A stretch of 64,000 nt of DNA from Bordetella genomosp. 11 (GCF_002261215.1 NZ_NEVS01000004.1:1302001-1366000), one strand, 5' to 3'; shown: positions 8,849-18,365, numbered from the stretch's first letter. The notes: generated by a model not told the origin, from the letters alone. Numbers and translations are program-made.

Positions 8849-9820
8849 CTACTTCTTGTAGGCGTCGATCATCGCCTGGCCGTCGGCCCCGGCGCTCTTG
8901 ACCCATTCGGCGATCATCCGATCGCCGATTTTCTCCAGCCCTTGCTTCAACTCGGGGCTGGGGGCGACGATGGTCATGCCGTTCTTCGTGAGCTCCTGCT
9001 GGTACCAGGTGTTCTTCTCCTGCGACAGCTTCCAGCCGCGTTCCTCGGCCTGGGCCGCTGCCTTCTTCAATGCCGCCTGGGTGGCGGGGTCCAACGCGTC
9101 GAAGGCGCGCTTGTTGACGATGATGGCGTTCTTCGGCAACCAGGCCTGGGTGTCATAGAACTTCTTGATGTATTCGTAGGTCTTGGTGTCGTAGCCGGTC
9201 GACGCGGACGACATATAGGAGTCGATCACGCCCGTGGCCATCGCCTGGGCCAGTTCGGCCTGCTGCACGGTGACCGGCTGCGCGCCGACCAGTTCGGCGA
9301 TGCGTGCCGTGACCGGGCTGTAGGCGCGCCATTTCAGGCCCTTCATGTCGGCGACCGTCTTGATGTCCTTGTTGGCGAAGATACCCTGGGGCGGCCAGGC
9401 CACCGCGTAGAGCAGCATCATCCCCTGCGATGCCAGCTTCTTTTCCAGGAAAGGCTTTTGCGCCTGGTACAGCTTGAACGACGCGTCGTAGCCGGTGGCC
9501 AGAAAGGGCAGCCCGTCCAGGGCATAGACCGGCGCTTCGTTGGCGAAGTTGGTCAGCAGGATCTCGCCGATCTGGGCCTGGTTGCCCTGGACCGCGCGCT
9601 TGATTTCCGGCGCCTTGTACAAGGAGGCGTTGTTGTGGACCGTGATCGCCAGCTTGCCGCCGGACAGCGTGCCGACGTCCTTGGCGAACTGGTTCAGGTT
9701 TTCCACGTGGAAGTTGCTGGGGGGGTAGGCGCTGGGCAGGTCCCATTTCGTCTGTGCCTGGGTCTGGGCCGTGGCGGCCAATAGCACGCTACCCGCGAAC
9801 AACGTGATCTTCCTCAGCAT
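8849..9820 (-). CDS. TRAP transporter substrate-binding protein (DctP-like)
   Basis: The 323-residue exported protein has a signal peptide (MLRKITLFAGSVLLAATAQTQA) and the DctP fold: YPPSNFHVENLNQFAKDV, the interlobe region VADMKGLKWRAYSP with the Arg that normally binds a substrate carboxylate (Arg in KWRAY), and QQAELAQAMATGVIDSYMSS. It is the first gene of a complete P-Q-M operon. It is divergent from tcuR by 248 bp. The tcu cluster here lacks its usual permease gene, so this system is a candidate tricarballylate or related carboxylate importer, by inference. Confidence 0.92.
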   Translation of the reverse strand: MLRKITLFAGSVLLAATAQTQAQTKWDLPSAYPPSNFHVENLNQFAKDVGTLSGGKLAITVHNNASLYKAPEIKRAVQGNQAQIGEILLTNFANEAPVYALDGLPFLATGYDASFKLYQAQKPFLEKKLASQGMMLLYAVAWPPQGIFANKDIKTVADMKGLKWRAYSPVTARIAELVGAQPVTVQQAELAQAMATGVIDSYMSSASTGYDTKTYEYIKKFYDTQAWLPKNAIIVNKRAFDALDPATQAALKKAAAQAEERGWKLSQEKNTWYQQELTKNGMTIVAPSPELKQGLEKIGDRMIAEWVKSAGADGQAMIDAYKK

Positions 9821-10068
9821 GTGGGCTGTCCTCGTCGAAAAGTTTTGGACCGGGCGCCGTCCAGGCTTGGCGCCGGCTACGCCGGAACGCCCATCCCGCT
9901 TGTGGCGGGCCGGTCTGGAAATGAAAACCGGGCAATTCTACGGGTCCGCGGCCCCCGATTTGGGCCGGCGGCGCTCCTCTACGGGTAATTCCCAGGGCCC
10001 GCGCCGGCCGTGAAGCCGTTCCGGCGGCGTGCCACAATGCGTGCTTGCGGGATTCATCTCTGACTTCA

Positions 10069-10989
10069 ATGGAACTGCGGCAACTGCGCGCCTTCGCGCG
10101 CATCGTCGAACTGGGCAGCATGGGGCGGGCGGCGGCGGAGCTGGGCGTGGTGACGTCGGCGCTCAGCCAGCAGATCAGCCGGCTGGAAAGCGAGCTGGCC
10201 ACGCGCCTGCTGCAACGGACTTCCACCGGTGTCGTTCCCACCGACGCCGGCCGCGCCTTCCTGCGGCAGGCCCAACTGGCGATACGCCACGCGGATGCCG
10301 CCGCCATGGCGGCGCGCGAAGCGCGGCTGGCGGGGCAGGTCAGCGTGGGACTGGCCTCTACCACGGCCACGGTGCTGGCGCCGCGTTTCATCCACGCCAT
10401 GCAGCAGCGCTACCCCGACGTGCGGCTGCGCATGACAGAGAGCCTGTCCGGTCACCTGGCCGCGATGCTGAACGCCAGGCAGGTCGACCTGGCCATCGTC
10501 TTCAACACCGATGCGGCCCAGCGCTGGACGGTGCTGCCCCTGTTGGACGAGCAACTGGTGCTGATCGGCCAGCCCACCACGCCCAACTGGCCGGGCACCG
10601 AAACGGCCGGCCTGCGCGAGCTGGCCGGCGTGCCCCTGGTACTGCCCAGCGCCGCGCACGGGTTGCGCAACCTGGTGGACACCGCCTACGCCCGCCTGGG
10701 CATGGAGCCCGACATCGTGGCCGAGGTCGATGGCCTGGCGACCTTGATGGCCATGGTCAGGGTAGGGCACGTCGCCACCATACAGCCCGGCGCCGCCCTG
10801 GCGGCCGATCCCACCCTGGGGCGGATCTGGCTGACCGGCGCGGACCTGCATCGCAAGAATCTGCTCGTCAGTTTGCCTGAAGACGAACTTTCCCCGGCGG
10901 GGTTGGCAGCCCGGGTCGTCCTGGGGGACGTCGCCCGCGCACTCGTGCAGGAAGGGGGCTGGCCCGGCGCGACTCTTCAGAATTCGTGA
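10069..10989 (+). CDS. tcuR: LysR-type regulator, TcuR-like
   Basis: The 306-residue LTTR opens with MELRQLRAFARIVELGSMGRAA, the start pattern of the Nac/TcuR subgroup, with HTH residues through about 60 and an effector domain from about 90. An in-frame ATG lies 24 bp upstream, but family length and the conserved MELRQL start favour 10069. It lies 81 bp before tcuA in the same direction. In Salmonella, TcuR activates tcuABC in response to tricarballylate; orthology here rests on subgroup resemblance plus gene neighbourhood. Confidence 0.8.
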   Translation: MELRQLRAFARIVELGSMGRAAAELGVVTSALSQQISRLESELATRLLQRTSTGVVPTDAGRAFLRQAQLAIRHADAAAMAAREARLAGQVSVGLASTTATVLAPRFIHAMQQRYPDVRLRMTESLSGHLAAMLNARQVDLAIVFNTDAAQRWTVLPLLDEQLVLIGQPTTPNWPGTETAGLRELAGVPLVLPSAAHGLRNLVDTAYARLGMEPDIVAEVDGLATLMAMVRVGHVATIQPGAALAADPTLGRIWLTGADLHRKNLLVSLPEDELSPAGLAARVVLGDVARALVQEGGWPGATLQNS

Positions 10990-11070
10990 AGACCTATTGA
11001 AATATTTGCCCTTACGGGGGAAGGGTTTCTGGTCTACAGTCCGCACCTGTCCAAGGAGGGCCAGAAAGCC

Positions 11071-12486
11071 ATGTGGGATGTATTGGTTATCGGCGGCGGC
11101 AACGCCGCCCTTTGCGCTGCGCTGATGGCCAGGGAGGCCGGCGCCAGCGTCCTGATGCTGGAGTCCGCGCCCAAGGAATGGCGTGGCGGCAACTCGCAGC
11201 ACACCCGCAACCTGCGCTGCATGCACGACGAGCCGCAGGATGTCCTGGTGGAAGCCTATCCCGAGGAAGAGTTCTGGCAGGACCTGCTGAAGGTCACGGG
11301 CGGGATCACCAACGAACATTTGGCGCGCCTGGCGATCCGCGCCTCGTCGACCTGTCGACCCTGGATGCGCAAGCACGGCGTGAATTTCCAGCCGCCGCTG
11401 TCCGGGGCGCTGCACGTGGCGCGCACCAACGCGTTTTTCATGGGTGGCGGCAAAGCCCTGGTCAACGCCTACTACCGCAGCGCCGAAGCGCTGGGCGTGC
11501 AGGTGCGCTACAACGCACCGGTCGAGCGCCTGGAGCTGCGCGACGGCCGCTTCGTTGCCGCCTTCGTCGGCCAGGAGCGCATCGAGGCCAAGTCCTGCGT
11601 GCTGGCGGCCGGCGGCTTCGAGTCGAACCGCGAATGGCTGCGCGAGGCCTGGGGCCAGAACGAGCGCGGCGAATGGCCGGCGGACAATTTCCTGATCCGC
11701 GGCACGCGTTTCAACAAGGGCGTGCTGCTGAAATTCATGATGGACGCGGGCGCGGACATCATCGGCGATCCATCGCAATCGCACTGCGTGGCCATCGACG
11801 CGCGCGCGCCTTTGTATGACGGCGGTATCTGCACCCGCATCGACTGCGTTTCGCTGGGCGTGGTGGTGAACCGCGATGCGCAGCGTTTCTATGACGAAGG
11901 CGAGGATTTCTGGCCCAAGCGCTATGCGATCTGGGGACGCCTGGTGGCGGGGCAGCCGGACCAGATCGGCTACTCGATCATCGATGCCAAGGCCGTCGGC
12001 CGCTTCATGCCGCCGGTGTTCCCGGGCACGCAGGCCGACACGCTGGAAGAACTGGCCCGCAAGCTGGGCCTGGACGAAGCGCGCTTCATGCAGACGCTGC
12101 GCGAATACAACGCCGCCTGCCGCGTCGGGACCTTCGACCACACCAAGCTGGACGATTGCCACACCGAGGGCATAGCGCCCGCCAAGACGCATTGGGCGCG
12201 GCCCATCGACCGCGCGCCGTTCTTCGGCTATCCGCTGCGCCCCGGTATTACCTTCACCTATCTGGGCCTGAAGGTGAACGACCAGGCTGCCGTGCATTTC
12301 AACGGCGAGCCCAGCGACAACCTGTTCGTCGCGGGCGAAATGATGGCCGGCAACGTGCTGGGCAAGGGGTATACCGCCGGGGTCGGCATGTCGATCGGCA
12401 CGGCGTTCGGCCGGATCGCGGGTACGCAGGCGGCGCTGGCCGCCGGAAAGAAATCATCCATGGGAGCCGCCCTTGAAACAGCTTGA
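11071..12486 (+). CDS. tcuA: FAD-dependent tricarballylate dehydrogenase TcuA
   Basis: The 471-residue flavoprotein begins with the dinucleotide motif [21 protein letters not shown]. It has the fumarate reductase/succinate dehydrogenase flavoprotein fold: [19 protein letters not shown] and a C-terminal FAD-closing segment [20 protein letters not shown]. These stretches are characteristic of TcuA, which oxidises tricarballylate to cis-aconitate. Electrons pass to TcuB, whose gene overlaps the end of this one by 14 bp. Confidence is high because the TcuA-TcuB pair is intact. Confidence 0.92.
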   Translation: MWDVLVIGGGNAALCAALMAREAGASVLMLESAPKEWRGGNSQHTRNLRCMHDEPQDVLVEAYPEEEFWQDLLKVTGGITNEHLARLAIRASSTCRPWMRKHGVNFQPPLSGALHVARTNAFFMGGGKALVNAYYRSAEALGVQVRYNAPVERLELRDGRFVAAFVGQERIEAKSCVLAAGGFESNREWLREAWGQNERGEWPADNFLIRGTRFNKGVLLKFMMDAGADIIGDPSQSHCVAIDARAPLYDGGICTRIDCVSLGVVVNRDAQRFYDEGEDFWPKRYAIWGRLVAGQPDQIGYSIIDAKAVGRFMPPVFPGTQADTLEELARKLGLDEARFMQTLREYNAACRVGTFDHTKLDDCHTEGIAPAKTHWARPIDRAPFFGYPLRPGITFTYLGLKVNDQAAVHFNGEPSDNLFVAGEMMAGNVLGKGYTAGVGMSIGTAFGRIAGTQAALAAGKKSSMGAALETA

Positions 12487-13723
12487 AGCCCTCGTCAAAC
12501 AGGCGGGCGCCATGCACATCGTTACGCCCGACGCCTCGGTCGCCCCGGCCCGCACGGCCGAGGGCCACAGCGCCATGAAGGAAACGCCCGTCAAGTTCGT
12601 GCGTGCCGGCGCGCAGGCGCCGACCACCGATAACGAAGCCGAAGTCGCGCGCGTCATGCAGATCTGCAACGCCTGCCGCTACTGCGAAGGCTTCTGCGCG
12701 GTGTTCCCGGCCATGACGCGCCGGCTGGAGTTCGGCAAGGCCGACGTGAACTACCTGGCCAATCTGTGCCACAACTGCGGCGCCTGTCTGCACGCATGCC
12801 AGTACGCGCCGCCGCATGAATTCGGCGTCAACGTGCCGCAAGCCATGGCCAAGGTGCGGGTCCAGACCTACACCGATTACGCGTGGCCCGCGGCGCTCGG
12901 TTCGCTGTACAAGCGTAACGGCCTGACCCTGTCGCTGGCGACCGCCGCGATGCTTGCCCTGTTCCTGGTCCTGGCCATGGCGTCGGCCGGCTCCTTGATC
13001 CATGCGCCGCTGGCTGGCAACTTCTACGCCATTTTTCCGCATAACACGCTGGCGCTGATGTTCGGTGTCGTCTTCCTGTTCGCCATCCTGGCGCTGGGCA
13101 TAGGCGTGACGCGCTTCTGGCGCAATGTGTCGCCCGGCAAGGCAAGCGGACCGGCCGTGGCCGAGGCCGCGCACGATGCCTTGCGCCTGCGCTACCTGGA
13201 CGGTGGCCACGGCAAGGGCTGCAACGAGAGCGACGACGCGTTTACGCTGGCGCGCCGCCGCTTCCACCACTTCACGTTCTACGGCTTCATGCTGTGTTTC
13301 GCCGCGACGTGCGTGGCCACGCTGTATCACTACTTGCTGGACTATCACGCGCCGTATCCCTTCTTCAGCGCGCCCGTGCTGCTGGGAACCCTCGGCGGCA
13401 TCGGCCTGTTGATCGGGCCGGCGGGCCTGCTCTGGCTGAACCTGCGCCGCCACCCGGAACAGGGCGACGTCGCCCAACGCCCCATGGACCGCGGTTTCAT
13501 CGTGCTGCTGTTCCTGATCTCGCTGACCGGCCTGGGCCTGCTGGCCGGACGCGATACCGGCGCGATGGGCCTGCTCTTGGCCATTCACCTGGGGACGGTG
13601 ATGGCATTGTTCCTGACGCTGCCGTACAGCAAGTTCGCCCACGGCATCTACCGTAGCGCCGCGCTGTTGAAGTGGAATATCGAGAAGCGGCAGCCCAATT
13701 CGCTGCAGCTGGGCTCGGACTGA
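12473..13723 (+). CDS. tcuB: Tricarballylate electron-transfer protein TcuB
   Basis: The product has an N-terminal ferredoxin domain with two Cys clusters ([11 protein letters not shown] and [11 protein letters not shown], about residues 63-105) and a C-terminal membrane domain with about six helices and His residues suited to haem ([26 protein letters not shown]). TcuB re-oxidises TcuA flavin and passes electrons to the quinone pool. The open frame begins with TTG at 12473, preceded by GGGAG and overlapping tcuA; an ATG at 12512 would give 403 rather than 416 residues. The usual third gene, tcuC (MFS permease), is absent. Confidence 0.92.
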   Translation: MKQLEALVKQAGAMHIVTPDASVAPARTAEGHSAMKETPVKFVRAGAQAPTTDNEAEVARVMQICNACRYCEGFCAVFPAMTRRLEFGKADVNYLANLCHNCGACLHACQYAPPHEFGVNVPQAMAKVRVQTYTDYAWPAALGSLYKRNGLTLSLATAAMLALFLVLAMASAGSLIHAPLAGNFYAIFPHNTLALMFGVVFLFAILALGIGVTRFWRNVSPGKASGPAVAEAAHDALRLRYLDGGHGKGCNESDDAFTLARRRFHHFTFYGFMLCFAATCVATLYHYLLDYHAPYPFFSAPVLLGTLGGIGLLIGPAGLLWLNLRRHPEQGDVAQRPMDRGFIVLLFLISLTGLGLLAGRDTGAMGLLLAIHLGTVMALFLTLPYSKFAHGIYRSAALLKWNIEKRQPNSLQLGSD

Positions 13724-13744
13724 CCGGAAAAACGCGTGGGACGA

Positions 13745-13774
13745 ACGGGGCGGTTGCCATGGCGGCCGCCCCGT
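13745..13774. terminator. Bidirectional terminator between tcuB and antiporter
   Basis: ACGGGGCGG and CCGCCCCGT form a perfect 9-bp stem with a 12-nt loop, followed on the plus strand by TTGCTATT. It sits in the 54-bp gap between convergent tcuB and the antiporter gene. Confidence 0.6.
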
Positions 13775-13777
13775 TTG

Positions 13778-15088
13778 CTATTCCTCGATCGGCTTTTCGT
13801 GGTAGTACCAGGTCAGCACCGGCAAGGCGGAGACGCCATGCACGAAGACCGATAGCGTGATCGCGCCAAGCAGGATGGGCGTCAGGGGCTTGATCTGGTC
13901 GGTGGCGTGTTCCAGCGCGAACAGCAGATAGTAGAACGTGCCTACGCCGCGAAAGCCCAGCCAGGAGGCGACCAGCCGTTCGCGCCACGGGGCGCCGGTG
14001 CCTGCCATCGCCGCCTGCACCGCCAGCGGCCGCGCGACAAAGAACAGCAGGGCGATCATGGCCAGCGGCGTCCAGCCCAGCATCTCGCGCCAATGCGCCG
14101 AGATCACGCTGCCTATCAGCAGCATCAGCGCCAGTTCGACGATGCGTTCCATTTCCACGGAAAACGCCATCATCGATTCCGCCAGGTAGGCATGCGCCAA
14201 TTGCGGGTCCTTGGCCGCCTGGCGGCGTTCGCCGCGCGGCACGTCCTGCAGCACTTCGCGCGGCGTTTCTTGTCCGGTGGCCCGCATCTCGCGGCGGCGC
14301 AACGCCACGCCGGCGCAAAACACCGCCAGGAAACCGTAGCCGTGCGCCAGAAGCGTCACGCCATAGCAGGCCGTCATCAGGCCCAGGGCCAGAAAGCCTT
14401 CGAAGCCCAGCGCCTTGGCGTAGCGGATGCGCAGCCTGGCGACCAGCGTCTGGGTGACGGTGCCCATCACCCAGCCGATGGCCACGGCGGCGGCGATGCC
14501 CCATGCCAGCCGGCCGGTCAGTTTCCACGCCGGGTCCAGCGACTCGGGCGGTACGGCGCAGAGCATGACGCCCAGCAATACGAAAGGATAGGCCGCGCCG
14601 TCGTTGGCGCCGCCCTCGCCGGACAGGGAAAAGCGCAGCGGATCCTCGTCGCCGGCCTCGCGGGGCCGCAGTTCGCTGGCCAGCACGGGGTCGGTCGGGG
14701 CCAGCGCGGCGCCCAGGACGATGGCCGGCCCCAGAGGCAGGTGCAGGCCGAAGTAAGCGCCGGCCGCCATCAGGGCGATGGTAATGATCATCGCCGGCAA
14801 GGCCAGGCGAAAGGGCGGCGACCATATGCGATGGCCGAGCGGAGCGCGCAGGTGCAGGCCGATCGCGAAAAGCGCCACGATCAGGCCCGCTTCGGTAAGG
14901 ACGCGCAGGGTATGCGTGTCGCGATAGAGATCGACGTCGAGCAGCCCGGCGCCGGCCGGGCCGATGGCAAAACCGACCGCCAGATAGATCATCGCGCCCG
15001 TGATGGGCAGCCGCGATATCACGTTGCGGGCGAGCGCCATGGCGATCAGCAGGGCGCCGACCAGCACATACCAGATGGCTTCGGTCAT
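13778..15088 (-). CDS. CPA1-family Na+/H+ (or K+/H+) antiporter
   Basis: The 436-residue membrane protein has about 12 helices. CPA1 signatures include ITGAMIYLAVGFAIGP, ALAPTDPVLASEL and GEGGANDGAAYPFVLL, where the Asn-Asp pair is the ion-binding site of CPA1 exchangers. A cytoplasmic loop rich in Arg/Glu lies around residues 265-290. I chose MTEAIWYVLVGALL at 15088 because it begins the first helix. It has no long C-terminal regulatory domain. It is a single gene, convergent with tcuB. Confidence 0.9.
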   Translation of the reverse strand: MTEAIWYVLVGALLIAMALARNVISRLPITGAMIYLAVGFAIGPAGAGLLDVDLYRDTHTLRVLTEAGLIVALFAIGLHLRAPLGHRIWSPPFRLALPAMIITIALMAAGAYFGLHLPLGPAIVLGAALAPTDPVLASELRPREAGDEDPLRFSLSGEGGANDGAAYPFVLLGVMLCAVPPESLDPAWKLTGRLAWGIAAAVAIGWVMGTVTQTLVARLRIRYAKALGFEGFLALGLMTACYGVTLLAHGYGFLAVFCAGVALRRREMRATGQETPREVLQDVPRGERRQAAKDPQLAHAYLAESMMAFSVEMERIVELALMLLIGSVISAHWREMLGWTPLAMIALLFFVARPLAVQAAMAGTGAPWRERLVASWLGFRGVGTFYYLLFALEHATDQIKPLTPILLGAITLSVFVHGVSALPVLTWYYHEKPIEE

Positions 15089-15240
15089 TGGGGAGATGTC
15101 CTTGTGCTGCCCCCGCGGGCGCGAGGCGTACGCTTGCCGGCGGCATCGGCGGGGCTTCAGCACGCGCCATGCCCATCCTTTCCCGTCGCCGGCGCCGCGG
15201 CGCCGTGGGGCGTCCGGACGACGCGGTATGGGCGATCGCG

Positions 15241-15831
15241 CTACGCCGCCGTTGCGCCCGCCATGGCCACGAGGCTGGCGCGGGTGTCGTCCAGGATGCG
15301 GTCGGATAAGGCCACGTCGTTGACCGCGCGGGCCATGGCCACGGCGCCGATCAGGGTGGCGACGATCGTGCGTGCCCGGGCCAGGGCGCCGGCCGCGTTG
15401 GGGTCCGGCAGATACTGGATGACGATGTCGACCATGCGTTCGAAGGCCTGGGTGGTCGCCGTGCGCGTGGCGTCGCCCGTGCGGCCCAGTTCGCTTCCCA
15501 GGGCGGCCAGGCCGCAGCCATTTTCCGGGGCGTCGCGGTGGGCGGCAGATAAGTAGGCTGCCAGGAAGGTGTCCAGCCGCCGCGCGGGAGGCTCCTGGGC
15601 CACGCGTTCCACCAAGGCGTCCAGGACGCCGTTAATCGATTGCGTGCAGGCCTCGGCGACCAATTCCTCTTTGGACGAGAAGTGCTTGTAGAAACCGCCG
15701 TGGGTCAACCCGGCGGCCTGCATCAGTCCGGCGAGGCCGGTCGCGGCGATGCCGTTGCGGCGGAACTCCTGACCCGCGGCGGCAATGATGCGCGCGCGGG
15801 TGCGGGCGGTTTCTTCACGGGATTTGCGCAT
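15241..15831 (-). CDS. TetR/AcrR-family repressor
   Basis: The 196-residue protein has a typical TetR HTH at about residues 12-57 (RIIAAAGQEFRRNG, GLAGLMQAAGLTHGGFYKHF) and an all-helical ligand domain of the TetR_C type with AENGCGLAAL-like core (PENGCGLAALGSELGR). It is divergent from the SDR gene across 82 bp that contain a perfect 18-bp palindrome overlapping the SDR promoter. Repression of both genes and induction by an SDR substrate is the usual arrangement for such pairs. Confidence 0.92.
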   Translation of the reverse strand: MRKSREETARTRARIIAAAGQEFRRNGIAATGLAGLMQAAGLTHGGFYKHFSSKEELVAEACTQSINGVLDALVERVAQEPPARRLDTFLAAYLSAAHRDAPENGCGLAALGSELGRTGDATRTATTQAFERMVDIVIQYLPDPNAAGALARARTIVATLIGAVAMARAVNDVALSDRILDDTRASLVAMAGATAA

Positions 15832-15851
15832 GGCGGGTCACCAAAAAGTCG

Positions 15852-15889
15852 TTGACACTTAGATGATACCTGACATCTAATTAGATGTC
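15852..15889 (+). promoter_or_regulatory. SDR promoter with TetR operator
   Basis: TTGACA (15852-15857) and TCTAAT (15876-15881), spaced 18 bp, form a strong sigma-70 promoter for the SDR gene. The perfect 18-bp palindrome GACATCTAATTAGATGTC (15872-15889) covers the -10 element. Extra half-site-like copies TTAGATG (15859-15865) and AACATCT (15894-15900) flank it. Binding here by the divergent TetR would block the promoter directly. Confidence 0.78.
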
Positions 15890-15913
15890 GCTTAACATCT
15901 ATCGGAGTGAATC

Positions 15914-16606
15914 ATGGAAATCAAAGGACGTGTGGCGCTGGTGACCGGCGCGAATCGAGGGCTGGGAAAGGCGATCGCGCAGGCACTGCTGCAAGCGGGC
16001 GCGGCCAAGGTGTATGCGGGCGCGCGCGACCCGGGCAGCGTCGATCTGCCCGGCGTGGTGCCGGTCGAACTGGACGTGACCGATGTCGCCAGCGTGCGGG
16101 CAGCGGCCCAGCGTTGCGGTGACGTGGAAATCGTTGTCAACAATGCCGGGATCTCCTTGCCCGGAACGGCCCTGAGCGAAGATGCGCCGGATCGCATCCG
16201 GCGCCTGTTCGACGTCAACTTCTACGGCGTGCTGAATGTCAGCAGCGCTTTCGCGCCGATCCTGGCCCGCAATGGCGGCGGCACGTTCGTCAACGTGCTT
16301 TCCGTACTCAGCTGGTTGGCGATCGAAGGTTCTACGCACTACAGCGCCTCCAAGGCCGCCGCGTGGGCGCTGACCAATGGCATGCGCCGGGAGCTCAAGG
16401 AGCAGAACATCCGCGTCACGGGCGTACACGTCGGGTATATGGATACCGACATGGTGGCGAGGCTCGACGCGCCCAAGACGGCGCCGTCCGTGGCGGCGGG
16501 AAAGATCGTCGAGGCAATACGCGAGGAGCGGCCCGAACTGCTTATCGATGACACCAGCCGCACGGTGAAGGCCTCCCTGAGCCTGGACGCGGCTGCCTAT
16601 CTGTAG
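15914..16606 (+). CDS. Short-chain dehydrogenase/reductase
   Basis: The 230-residue protein is a classical SDR. The nucleotide motif TGANRGLG lies at residues 11-18, NNAG follows at about residue 77, and the catalytic Tyr143 and Lys147 lie in YSASK. The Thr-Gly-x3-Gly-x-Gly spacing and an Arg near the end of strand 2 region (GARDP) favour NADP(H), though this is not decisive. It is probably the only target gene of the divergent TetR. The substrate is unknown. Confidence 0.93.
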   Translation: MEIKGRVALVTGANRGLGKAIAQALLQAGAAKVYAGARDPGSVDLPGVVPVELDVTDVASVRAAAQRCGDVEIVVNNAGISLPGTALSEDAPDRIRRLFDVNFYGVLNVSSAFAPILARNGGGTFVNVLSVLSWLAIEGSTHYSASKAAAWALTNGMRRELKEQNIRVTGVHVGYMDTDMVARLDAPKTAPSVAAGKIVEAIREERPELLIDDTSRTVKASLSLDAAAYL

Positions 16607-16672
16607 GCGGTCTGTAGGCGGCCGGGATGCGCGGCCGGGACGGCGAAATGCCGTACCCGTGCGGCGCGGCGG

Positions 16673-17476
16673 TCAGGCAGCGGTCTCGATCGGGGGGATA
16701 AGCACGAAATGCGCATCGAGATTCGCGCCGCATTGGCGGCCGCTCATTTTCTTCGCCGCGCGCAGGGCGGTGGCGGCGGGCGCCCCCGCCACGGCATCGT
16801 AAACGCGCCGCGCCGATAGTTTCGCGAGTCGATCGGCGGCGGCTTGCGTCAAATCCACGCGGTTCTGCGTGACGTGCAGTACACGAAGTTCGCGCGGCAG
16901 CCGGTTCGGCAATGCGAGCAGGCCATTGTCCCGCGCATCCACATGGACCACGCGGTCCGATAGCGTTTCCGTCAGAGAGGCCAGGTAGTTGTGGGACACA
17001 TCCAGCTGGACCAACTGCGCCGGCAATGGGTTAGGTAGGCTACGCAGCCGGTTGCGCGCCACCAGCAGCACCTGGATATCGCAGGGAAGCAGGGGCAGTT
17101 CGGATATCCGGTTGTCCGACAGATCCAGGCTGATGACGTTCGGAATGACGGGCGGGACCGTCAGCAGACCCAGGCCTTTCAATGACAAAGCGGCTTCCTT
17201 GCCCTGGGCAATGGCGGTTTCGATCCGCGCTCGCGCCGTCGCACGGTCTTCGCCGGGTTGGGCATCGCGGACGTAGGTATCGAGTATGGTGGCCAGCCGC
17301 GGATCCAGTTCGATGCCGCCGGAGGCTGGCACGGGGGCGTGGGGCCCGCCGGCCCGTTCGATCGCCGCCACCGCCTGATCGAGGACGCTGCGGGTAACGT
17401 AGACATCGGCCTGCTCGGGCGGGATGTAAGCTGACAAAGGGGAGTTGTTGATCGATGGGCTGATGAAGATCATCAT
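16673..17476 (-). CDS. LPX-type leucine-rich-repeat protein, effector-like
   Basis: The 267-residue protein has six consecutive 19-21-residue repeats (about residues 95-215) of the pattern L-x-L-x-V/L-x-x-N-x-L-x-x-L-P-x-x-L-P, for example ISLDLSDNRISELPLLP and LRVLHVTQNRV. This LPX repeat is typical of IpaH/SspH/YopM-type secreted effectors. The preceding segment (ARIETAIAQGKEAALSLKGLGL) also resembles the helix that leads into the repeats in those proteins. The Ser/Asn-rich start (MMIFISPSINNSPLSA) would suit a type III secretion signal. No NEL ubiquitin-ligase domain follows; only about 50 residues remain. No Sec signal is visible. AAGG precedes the tandem ATGs at 17476/17473. The function is inferred and no secretion genes lie nearby. 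Confidence 0.75.
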   Translation of the reverse strand: MMIFISPSINNSPLSAYIPPEQADVYVTRSVLDQAVAAIERAGGPHAPVPASGGIELDPRLATILDTYVRDAQPGEDRATARARIETAIAQGKEAALSLKGLGLLTVPPVIPNVISLDLSDNRISELPLLPCDIQVLLVARNRLRSLPNPLPAQLVQLDVSHNYLASLTETLSDRVVHVDARDNGLLALPNRLPRELRVLHVTQNRVDLTQAAADRLAKLSARRVYDAVAGAPAATALRAAKKMSGRQCGANLDAHFVLIPPIETAA

Positions 17477-17594
17477 TGCGACCTTGGAAGGGCAGGATAA
17501 AAGGCGCGCGTTCCGTTACGGGAAGCAACCGAAGGTTCCGCGCGCCGTGCCTCCCAGCCGATGCGGCGCATTGAAGGGTCATAAAACCGGACTT

Positions 17595-18365
17595 ATGGAC
17601 AAGACGCTATTGAAGGGGCTGATGGTGCTCGAAGCCGTCACGGAGGTCGATCATCGGCCCCGCACCATCGAGGAACTCGCCTCCAGGGTGGGCCTGACGC
17701 GAAGCAATACCCATCGCACCCTGCAGACGCTGGCGCATGCCGGCTACATCGTGAAGGACGAGGATAGCGGCGAATACCGGGCCACGGTGCGGCTGTTCGA
17801 GCTGGGCGCGCGCCAGCTGGCGCAGATGGACGTGCGCAAACTGGCGCAGCGGGCAATGGCGCGGTTGGCGGAACAGTCGGGCGAAACCGTGCACCTGTCG
17901 CTGCTGGACGGCATCGAAGTGGTCTATATCGACAAGATCGACAGTCCACAGCCGGTGCGGGCGTATTCGTATGTGGGCGGGCGGGCTCCCGCGTACGCGG
18001 TGGCCACCGGCAAGGTGCTGCTCGCGCATCAGCCGGAAGGCTATATCGCCCGATACGCAAGCGTGCTGCAGGCGCATACGCCCAAGACGCTGGTGGCCGT
18101 GGATGCGCTGGAAGAGGAAATGCGCAAGATACGGCGCCAGGGCTATGCCGCCAATCGGGGCGAGTGGCGGGCGACCGTGGGCGGGGTCGCGGTCGCCATC
18201 TTCAACAGCCTGGCGCAACCGGTGGCGGCCCTGGGGATATCCGGTCCGCTGGAACGCCTGAACGCCGTGCGCATGCGCGAACTGGCGCCGGTGGTGGCGG
18301 CCTGCGCCGCCGAGGTTTCCGAATTGATGGGATATCGGCCGCCGGCGCAGGCCGGCGCCGCCTGA
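17595..18365 (+). CDS. IclR-family transcriptional regulator
   Basis: The 256-residue protein has an N-terminal winged HTH (about residues 5-65, RTIEELASRVGLTRSNTHRTL) and the IclR effector domain (LFELGARQLAQMD, SGETVHLSLLDGIEVVYIDK, RAPAYAVATGKVLLA). I chose ATG 17595 (MDKTLLKG) because it matches family starts; the frame stays open to 17445 without homology-like sequence. It is divergent from the LRR gene and convergent with the dioxygenase gene, so its target is not obvious. Confidence 0.9.
   Translation: MDKTLLKGLMVLEAVTEVDHRPRTIEELASRVGLTRSNTHRTLQTLAHAGYIVKDEDSGEYRATVRLFELGARQLAQMDVRKLAQRAMARLAEQSGETVHLSLLDGIEVVYIDKIDSPQPVRAYSYVGGRAPAYAVATGKVLLAHQPEGYIARYASVLQAHTPKTLVAVDALEEEMRKIRRQGYAANRGEWRATVGGVAVAIFNSLAQPVAALGISGPLERLNAVRMRELAPVVAACAAEVSELMGYRPPAQAGAA

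Noticed and set aside
10066..12297. A 743-codon open frame on the minus strand opposite tcuR and tcuA
   Set aside because: It is antisense to two well-supported genes and its translation is low-complexity His/Arg/Gln/Ala-rich, typical of shadow frames in G+C-rich DNA.
16673..17476. IpaH-type E3 ubiquitin ligase
   Set aside because: The repeats fit, but the C-terminal NEL domain with its catalytic Cys-x-Asp is absent; the single late Cys lies in CGANLD without that context.
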